DNA of 64,000 nucleotides from Hordeum vulgare subsp. vulgare (lineage: Eukaryota > Streptophyta > Magnoliopsida > Poales > Poaceae). This document shows positions 57,531-64,000 of the stretch, one piece after another. The translations under genes were made by a program, and so were the position numbers. The stretch is taken from the NCBI RefSeq assembly GCF_904849725.1, contig NC_058521.1:426764676-426828675 (forward strand), given 5' to 3'. The notes beneath the pieces are model-generated. The model was given only the letters and a program-made list of their open reading frames with translations. It was not told the DNA's origin and did no database searches. Position 1 is the first letter of the stretch. Every line of letters begins with the position of its first letter.

Positions 57531-58544
57531 GCTTAACAGTCAGTTTGCAGCACGGTGACATAATGGACGCATGGAGATAGCTCTCGGACTTGGCCGGAAA
57601 GTTGTATAGTGCATTGGTTTTTTACATCACTTGATATCGATACTCCGTGCTATGGCTACTTAATTTGCCACAGCGCACCCTCGCTGTGCTTGCAAGCATG
57701 CATGTTTTAAGAGCATGTGCAGTCGTCGAGAACTTGCACGGTCATCGAGAACCTGAGCCGTCATTGTTGTGTGCTGCCAGACACGCGGTCTCATTGATAG
57801 GCCATATACGGTAGCATTTACAAGGCACTTAAGTGGTCATGCTGATGCCACTGCAAATAACTACATTGTGGCAAAGCTCTAGCATGCACATCTCGACATT
57901 AAAAGCGAGCTCACACACATATTACAAGCCTTATCTCTCTCATGCCATCGGACGTTTTGCAAATGCTTTGTTGTAAGAAAATGTTTGCAGTTAAAACTAT
58001 ATTTTTTGGAAAACTAATAGTATCACGTAGTACAAGATACTTTGCTTGGTGTTCAAATATTTACCACAACATATTGGTGTTGCATAACGACACCACACTA
58101 GGTATCATGTTTTCACGCATATTTTCCTTTTTCTGGAGTTAAAAACCAATAAACGACACTTATGTTGTTGCCTCTTCCCACCCATATCCTTTAAATTTCT
58201 ATTTATTTCCTACATAATACATGAAAACTATTCAATGACACAATAATGATTTTTCAAAACATTTCTTGAATATCTTTCCATGTACAGAATGTTCGAACTT
58301 GAATTATAAGCAATAAATGCCTAGAAAGTGCATGTAAAAGACTAAATATAGTAAACGAGCCTGAAAAATGCCAAATTTGAACACGGTGTATTGTAGTCGG
58401 TATGTCGATTATAGACAATAAATCAAATAGAAAGGACAAAGGAAATATAGGTTCCCCTTCAAAACATGTTGATTGTCCTCCCAAAACCATGAAACTTCAT
58501 AGGTGATGGTCTGATATATGAAGAGTGTTTATACTAACATTAGC

Positions 58545-58865
58545 CAAACCTTCTCGTGGTTCTTTCTCCGCCATCCGCACCATCTGGTGGAATTTGTGCC
58601 GAGCCCGCAATATCGCCCGCTTGGAATCCCTAGCTTCTTTAAAGACGGTCCTGGCTAACCTGCTAGCTTTCTCGTGTCATGATTCCTGCCTCCTATGGCT
58701 GTCGTTGGGAGAGGTCGCGACATGGCCGTTGACGCTCAAGCCAACCATCATGCCGGCAACCTTGATGCCGCCATTTCCCAACTCCATCATGTCGTCAGCC
58801 ATTGGGGGTTTGATGATATGTGTGGCAACTATCCAGAGTGTGAGTGACTTGCCGCCGCCGGCCAT
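58545..58865 (-). pseudogene. First-exon-like ORF, DNA-X minus-strand gene
   Basis: ATG at 58863-58865 gives MAGGGKSLTLWIVATHI, then MADDMMELGNGGIKVAGMMV, LSVNGHVATSPNDSHRRQES, then TGA (58677-58679) in frame. The same frame continues with HEKASRLARTVFKEARDSKR and RARHKFHQMVRMAEKEPREG before an AATGTTAGT that could be a splice donor. The second half is rich in Arg/Lys/Glu and likely helical. No domain was recognised. The frame stays open across 107 codons apart from one stop. It is the first coding stretch of the minus-strand series that ends with the B3-like exon, and lies divergent to the plus-strand frame at 59518. Confidence 0.45.
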
Positions 58866-58869
58866 CACT

Positions 58870-59517
58870 ATGGTTATTTATAGCTAGTTGCTGCCAAGGG
58901 GATTGGGAGTTTTACAATTTATCAATGTAGCTCGCGCTTGCACTTGCACGAGAAGCATTGGATCGAGGGCGGGAAGACTAGATGGATCCCATGAGCGACG
59001 ACCAGCCACCATTGCTGAGGGTATAGGCGACGACGGGAGGCGAGTTGTGGCCCATTGTTGTTACTTTGCACCCATGCGTGGTTGCGTGACTCATCAGAGG
59101 CGCTTCGTCTCTACACCTAGGTGTGATATATCTATTATGCATGGCAATTGGTTTGCAGTACATGTGTATAACGTCATTAATTTATGCCCCGAGGAGGTGG
59201 GGCGGTTTCTGGGTAGCACACGTCTTGTTTCATCAACCGTGTGCGCTCTTTAATTACTATCGCTCACATTTCTTTTACTTACACCGTGTTCCCGTTAGAT
59301 CATGGAATACCCAGCATTTTGACAGTTTTTGAATTCTTTTTGGTGCAAATATAATCACACACGGAAAAAATGTAGCAACTGGCAGCAATCGTGTATAGGG
59401 TCATAAATAAATATCATCACTCTTAGCTCTCCATCATCTCTTTCCCCTCTCACAGTCCCCAAATTTGGCCTTCTTCTCCTCATTGCCCTCGCCTCCACAA
59501 AATCCTCAACATTACAC
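58870..59517. promoter_or_regulatory. Intergenic stretch between divergent DNA-X coding frames
   Basis: About 650 bp between the start of the minus-strand frame (58865) and the start of the plus-strand frame (59518). It would hold both promoters if the two were genes. I see no strong TATA box; the call rests on geometry only. Confidence 0.2.
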
Positions 59518-61655
59518 ATGTCATCAGAATCTTGCCCCCCTCTTCGTTGTGGAAAGTGCACTATTGTGGCAGGAGCTCGTGGCGGTGGTGGCGGTGGTAC
59601 GCGGCTACGCTCTAATGAGTGTGCGGAGGCCTTCGCGGAAAGAGGATAAAAGATGGAGGTTGCATCAGATCTATTGCGGGCAAGAGCGATTATGTACGCG
59701 GAACACGCGGCTATGGCCTTCGAAAGAACAACACACACTGATGAGGTTGCCCTTGCCTTGGCCGCTCACGCGGATTTGGCCGCGTTAAGGGCAGCAGCCT
59801 CCTTAGAGTCTGCTACCGCTCTATGATGTCTACTACACAACTTATTCTTGTAGTGTCGTGTTGGGCCTCCAAGGCAGAGTTTTGTAGGACGATAGAAAAT
59901 TTCCCTCAAGTGGATGACCTAAGGTTTGTCAATATGTGGGAGGCATAGGATGAAGATGGTCTCTCTCAAACAACCCTGCAACCAAATAATAAGAGCCTCT
60001 TGTGTCCCCAACACACCCAATACGATGGAAAATTGTATAGGTGCACTAGTTCAGTGAAGAGATGGTGATACAAGTGTAATATGGATGGTAGAAATATATT
60101 TTTATAATCTGAATAAATAAAAACAGCAAGGTAGCAAGTAAAAAGAGTGAGCACAAACGGCATTGTAATGCTTGAAAATGAGGCCTAGGGTCCGTACTTT
60201 CGGTAGTGCAATCACTTAACAATGCTAAAATAGTTGGATCACATAACAATCCCTCAACATGCAATAAAGAATCACTCCAAAGTTCCTATCTAGTGGAGAA
60301 AATAAGAAGAACTTGTTTGTAGGGTACGAAACCACCTCAAAGTTATTCTTTCCGATCAATCTTTCCAAGAGTTCATACTAAAATAACTTGTTATATTTTC
60401 CAATCGATCTACCCAAGAGTTCATACTAAAATAAAACCATAACAAATTCAGATTCATAATACTCGGTCCAACACAAAGAACCTCAAAGAGTGCCCCAAGA
60501 TTTCTATCGGAGAAACAAAGATGAGAACATGCATCAAACCCAATCCATAGATTACTGCAGTGTCACCTTGGGAATCCGCGAGTTGAGTGCTAAAACATAT
60601 ATCAAGTGAATCAATATGATACCCCATTGTCACCATGGGTATTCATAGCAAGACATAAATCAAGTGCTCTCAAATCCATAAAAGTATTCAATCCGATAAA
60701 ATAAAATCTCAAAGGGAAAACTCAATGCATCACAACAAGATAGAGAGGGAGAAACACCATATGATCCAACTATATTAATAAAGCCCGTGATACATCAAGA
60801 TTGTGCCATCTCCAGAACACGAGAAAGAGAGATAGAGAGAGAGAGATATTAAACACATAGCTACTAGTACAAACCCTCAGCCCCGAGGGTGGACTAATCC
60901 CTCCTCATCATGGTGGCCATAGGGATGATGAAGATGGCCTCCGGTGATGATCTCCCCCTCCGTCGGAGTGCAAGAACGGGCTCCCAATTGGTTTTTCTTG
61001 GCTACATAGGCTTGCGGCGGTGGAACTTCTGATCTAGCGTTATTTGTGGGTTTTTTGTATTTATAGGAATTTTTAGCGTCGGTCTCACGTCAGGATGGTC
61101 CTCGAGGGGCCCACTAGGTACAAGGGCACGCCTCGAGGGGGGGCTGGCGTTCCCTTGTGTGTAGTGAGCACCAAGCCCCCCCCCCTCTGGAGCTTTTTTC
61201 TCCATTATTTCTCTTTTCTTCCAAAAAAAATCATCAAAAAGTTTGGTCCAATGGCAAGAACTTTTATTTCTGCACAAAAAAACAACCCCACGGTAGTTCT
61301 GCTGAAAACAGCATTGGTCCGGGTTAGTTCCATGCAAATCATACCAAAACTATATAAAATTGTTGTAAACATGGCATGAACACTTCATAAATTATAGATA
61401 TGTTGGAGACGTATCGCTCTAGCAGAGTGCGCGGCTTATGACATTGTTGTTTACGGTCGCTTGACAAATCTCTGTCATGGGAGCGTTGCACGCCCGCCTT
61501 TGGCCGTGGACGGGATTTTCCATGAGAACGGAGCTGCTAATCAGGAGCACAGGAATGGTCGGGGCTATGAAGTGTTCAAGGACATGGTGCTCGCCGACCC
61601 ATATGTGGATCCTTCTTCCTGGGAGAGGATGTTGTATGAGTGCAGACAATATTAA
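59518..61655 (+). pseudogene. Plus-strand DNA-X frame split by a solo LTR
   Basis: ATG at 59518-59520 gives MSSESCPPLRCGKCTIVAG, a Gly run, then TRLRSNECAEAFAERG and a TAA (59647-59649). The same frame continues with KMEVASDLLRARAIMYAEHA and an Ala-rich helix-like part to CTA at 59821-59823, where the solo LTR entered. From 61422 the frame continues with AECAAYDIVVYGRLTNLCHG, GRGYEVFKDMVLADPYVDPS and SWERMLYECRQY, ending at TAA 61653-61655. With the LTR and one CTCTA copy removed this is 179 codons with one nonsense codon. I recognise no family. The unbroken joint across the insertion is good evidence for real coding sequence. Confidence 0.6.
59824..61416 (-). mobile_element. Solo LTR of an Athila-lineage Gypsy, TSD CTCTA
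   Basis: 1593 bp. The plus strand starts TGATGTCTACTACACAACTT and ends GTTGGAGACGTATCG, so on the minus strand it starts with the family sequence ACGTCTCCAACATATCTATA. CTCTA flanks both sides (59819-59823 and 61417-61421). A (GA)n run lies at about 60822-60848. ORFs inside are not supported. Confidence 0.93.
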
Positions 61656-62597
61656 AACATCGTCAAACCAACAGGCCAGCCCCGCGACAACACCAATGAG
61701 TATTTGTTTCCACTTTGTTGTTTTCTGAACCTTGCTCATATGTAATGTCACTATTATGTTGTTTGGTTGATTATGTAGGAGTAGGAGTGATAATTTGTGC
61801 AATCATTTCCAAATCAGGTGCTTATTACAAGGAATCGTCTATGTTATTTCCAATCTTTCCACACAATTTCGATTACTAATCTATTTTTGTTGGGCATAAC
61901 ACACATCTTGTTACACCGAATTGTTTGTGTTATTTTGCCTCATCACGCACAGTTCATACGAGAGCATAGTATGCCGTCTGTCGCACACATCTTGATCTAT
62001 GCAATCGTTGGTGTTATTTTGGCCCATCGTAATAGTTCACCGGAGTGACCTGTATGCAGCACAGATGTGCACAAAGAATAAATAACAATACACACGGACT
62101 AAACAACAAAAATCATCGGCTATGATTTCATTAATCGCTGGCAATTGTATACTAGCAAGTGTTTCCCCACAAGACACACCGGTTATTAGCACCAATCGTA
62201 TGTGTTATTTTTGGTGTGCGGACACGATTCTGATTACTCACATGTTTGTTGTATATCCCACACATCTCGTTATGCCGAATCGTTTGTGTTCTGATGGATC
62301 ATCACACACAGTTAATGGTAGTGAACTATGTGCCCTTTACCACACACATCTGGATCTCTCTAACCGTTTGTGTTATTTTTTCTAATCGCAAACATTTCAT
62401 ATGGAAGGATTATATGCCACAAATCACACACATAAGTCTTTACTGAAGCATATTTGATGGGCCCGCCATAATGCACAGTTCGCGTTTTTGGCGATGGAGC
62501 TTGAACTATATCGTTTGTGACTCATGCATCGCTCATAGTTTCGACGAAGGGTCTCTAATTTATGTGTCGTCTTTGGACCATCTTGCAGTCGTGGTTG
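61417..62597. mobile_element. DNA-X segment 5 (right end)
   Basis: After the end of the plus-strand frame (61655) there is an AT-rich stretch, then 61860-62480 with repeats of CACACATCT, CCGTTTGTGTTATTTT and ACACACAGTT. This is similar in style to the CACACG-rich left parts (18330-18400, 28440-28560). It ends within CTTGCAGTCGTGG, where Angela gag resumes. No gene after 61655. Confidence 0.5.
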
Positions 62598-64000
62598 ATG
62601 GTTGATAAGACCACTACTTTCAATAAGGGCAAGGGCAAGAAGGGAAACTTTGAGAATGGCAGGCCAATTGTTGCTCTAGTGAAGAAACCCAAGGTTTGAC
62701 CCAAACCCGAGAGTAGGTGCTTCTATTATAAAGGGGAACGGTCAGTGGAAGTGGAACTGTCCAAAATACTTGATAGATAAGAAGGCTAGAAACGTTAAAA
62801 AAAGTATATTTGATATACATGTTATTGATGTGTACCTTACTAGTGCTCGTAGTAGTCTCTGAGTATTCGATACTGGTGCAGTTGCTAATATTAGTAACTC
62901 GAAAGAGGAGCCGTGGAATAGACGGAGACTAGCTAAGGACAAGGTGACAGTGCACGTAGGAAGTGTCTCCAAGGTTGATGTGATCGCCATTAGCACACTC
63001 GCCCTACCTTCGACATTAGTTTTAAACCTAAATAAATGTTATTTGGTGCATGTCTTGAGCATGAACATTATATGGAACTTTTTTGTTGTGAGAAAATTAT
63101 TCATTTAAGTCAAAGAATAATGGTTGTTTTATTTACACGAATAATATATTTTAGGATCATGCACCCAATGTGAATGGTTTATTGATTCTCGATCGTAGTG
63201 ATACACATGTTCACTTTATTGATGCCAACAGATGCAAAGTTAATGATGGTAGTACCACATACTTGTGGCACTACTCATCATGTCATATTGGTGCAAAGCG
63301 CATGAAGGAACTCCATGCTAATGGATCTTTGGACTCACTCAATTTTGAAACGCTTTAGAGATGCGAACCATGCCTCATGGGTAAGATGTCTAAGACTTCG
63401 TTTTGTGGTATGATGGAGCAAGCAAGTGACTTAATGGAAATAATACATATTGATGTATGTGGTCCAATGAGTGTTGAAGCATGCGGTGGATATCGTTATT
63501 ATCTTACCTTCACTGATGATTTGAGTAGATACGGGTATATTTACTTGATGAAACACAAGTCTGAAATTTTGAAAGTTCAAGCAATTTCACTGTGAAGTTG
63601 AAGATCATCTTGACAAGAAGATAAAATGTCTACGATATGATCTGGAGGTGAATATTTGAGTTACGAGTTTGGTATGCGAGACAATGTTGAAAAAAATTCA
63701 CAACTCACACCACCTGGAACACCATAGTGCAATGGTGTGTCTGGACATCGTAACGTACTCTATTGGATATGGTGCATTCTATGATGTCTCTTATTGATTT
63801 ACCATTGTCGTTTTGGGGTTGTGCATTAGAGACAACTACATTCACTTCAAATAGGGTACTATCTAAATCTATTGAGACAACACCGTGTGAATTATGGTTT
63901 GGCGAGAAACATAAGTTGTCATTTCTTAGAGTTTGGAGATGCGACATTTATGTATGATAAGCTCAAACCCAAAGTGTAAAAGTGTATATTCATGAGATAC
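62598..64000 (+). pseudogene. Element A gag end, protease and integrase remnant
   Basis: Gag resumes at TTGATGGTTGATAAGACC and passes a damaged zinc knuckle (CFYYKG...WNCPKY, near 62718-62765) with a frameshift. The protease-like FDTGAVANISNSK lies at about 62868-62906. GAG-pre-integrase and the HHCC finger follow: LDRSDTHVHFIDANRCK, LWHYSSCHIGAKRMKELH, CEPCLMGKM. The integrase core start is IIHIDVCGPMSVEACGGYRY (about 63439-63500), then DDLSRYGYIYLMKHKSEIL. Further on the frame breaks often. RT and the 3' LTR lie beyond the window. These proteins would mature gag and integrate the cDNA; this copy is dead. Confidence 0.88.

Larger units (their letters stand above)
56476..59823. mobile_element. 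DNA-X segment 4
   Basis: It follows element D after one GTTCC copy. It contains three minus-strand coding-like stretches (56481-56660, 57311-57530, 58545-58865) and the start of a plus-strand frame (59518). 56700-57300 and 57600-58520 show no clear coding and look like intron or spacer. It ends at TSD CTCTA of the next solo LTR. Confidence 0.5.
14346..64000 (+). mobile_element. Angela/BARE-like Copia element A, split by a 44.6 kb nest
   Basis: The 5' LTR is 14346-16110 and the internal region runs 16111-17965. The same gag frame picks up at about 62598 (TTGATGGTTGATAAG) and continues through protease and integrase remnants to the window end. Element B keeps the uninterrupted gag and shows that the two sides are adjacent in the family. 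The 3' LTR must lie beyond 64000. GGTTG precedes the LTR (14341-14345) as one TSD copy. Confidence 0.85.

Noticed and set aside
56996..57580. A 194-codon plus-strand ORF in DNA-X
   Set aside because: It lies opposite a better minus-strand stretch (57311-57530) and reads as its complement. No domain or start context supports it.
58525..58887. A 120-codon plus-strand ORF
   Set aside because: The minus strand of the same stretch gives a more protein-like frame with an ATG and charged helical parts. The plus frame is its shadow.
17966..62597. Assigning DNA-X to Mutator or CACTA
   Set aside because: By eye no terminal inverted repeat pairs the two ends, and a 9-bp or 3-bp TSD is not convincing. 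The class is left open.
1..64000. tRNA, rRNA or other RNA genes
   Set aside because: No stretch with recognisable tRNA boxes or rRNA sequence was noticed. Primer-binding sites are complements of tRNA ends, not genes.

Overview
This window looks like intergenic DNA from a large grass genome, most likely a Triticeae species (wheat, barley, rye or Aegilops type). The reasons are Angela/BARE-type Copia LTRs that begin TGTTGGAAATATGCCC, Athila-lineage Gypsy LTRs that begin TGATACGTCTCCAACGTAT, a CACTA transposon with TTTGCCGTCTGCC subterminal repeats, a Stowaway MITE that begins CTCCCTCCGTCCC, and Tat-lineage Gypsy 3' ends. I see no intact cellular gene and no RNA gene. Family names come from memory of these repeats and were not searched.

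Layout, left to right. 1-6251 is the 3' part of a Tat-like Gypsy element: a tandem-repeat array, a broken multi-exon gene on the minus strand (antisense to the element), and an LTR. It lies in the 3' remnant of a CACTA element (6252-9494). That remnant lies in a second Tat-like element (9495-12177, LTR 11711-12177), which lies in an old retroelement (12178-14345) that also carries a perfect solo LTR (12459-13971, TSD GGAGA). From 14346 to the window end runs one Angela-like Copia element (A). Its gag is cut at about 17965 and resumes at about 62598. The roughly 44.6 kb between is a single nest.

The nest is built on an unclassified DNA segment called DNA-X here, seen at 17966-18410, 28403-30442, 42132-42416, 56476-59823 and 61417-62597. 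DNA-X carries decayed protein-coding sequence: a minus-strand gene with several exon-like copies and a B3-like last exon, and a plus-strand frame starting at 59518. Into it went a full Angela-like element B (18411-28397, TSD CTTAT), a Stowaway MITE, a minus-strand solo LTR (30443-42131) split by a 10.1 kb CACTA element with both ends (30626-40745, TSD AGG), a minus-strand Copia element D (42417-56475, TSD GTTCC) split by a non-autonomous Gypsy element C (46863-54070, TSD TGTAC), and another solo LTR (59824-61416, TSD CTCTA).

Most coding sequence is dead. The CACTA transposase has nonsense codons and a frameshift, and all Copia pol genes are broken. The youngest layers appear to be C and the CACTA element. 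Removing insertions at their target-site duplications restores continuous reading frames in DNA-X at two places. This supports the nesting model and shows that DNA-X once held real coding sequence.
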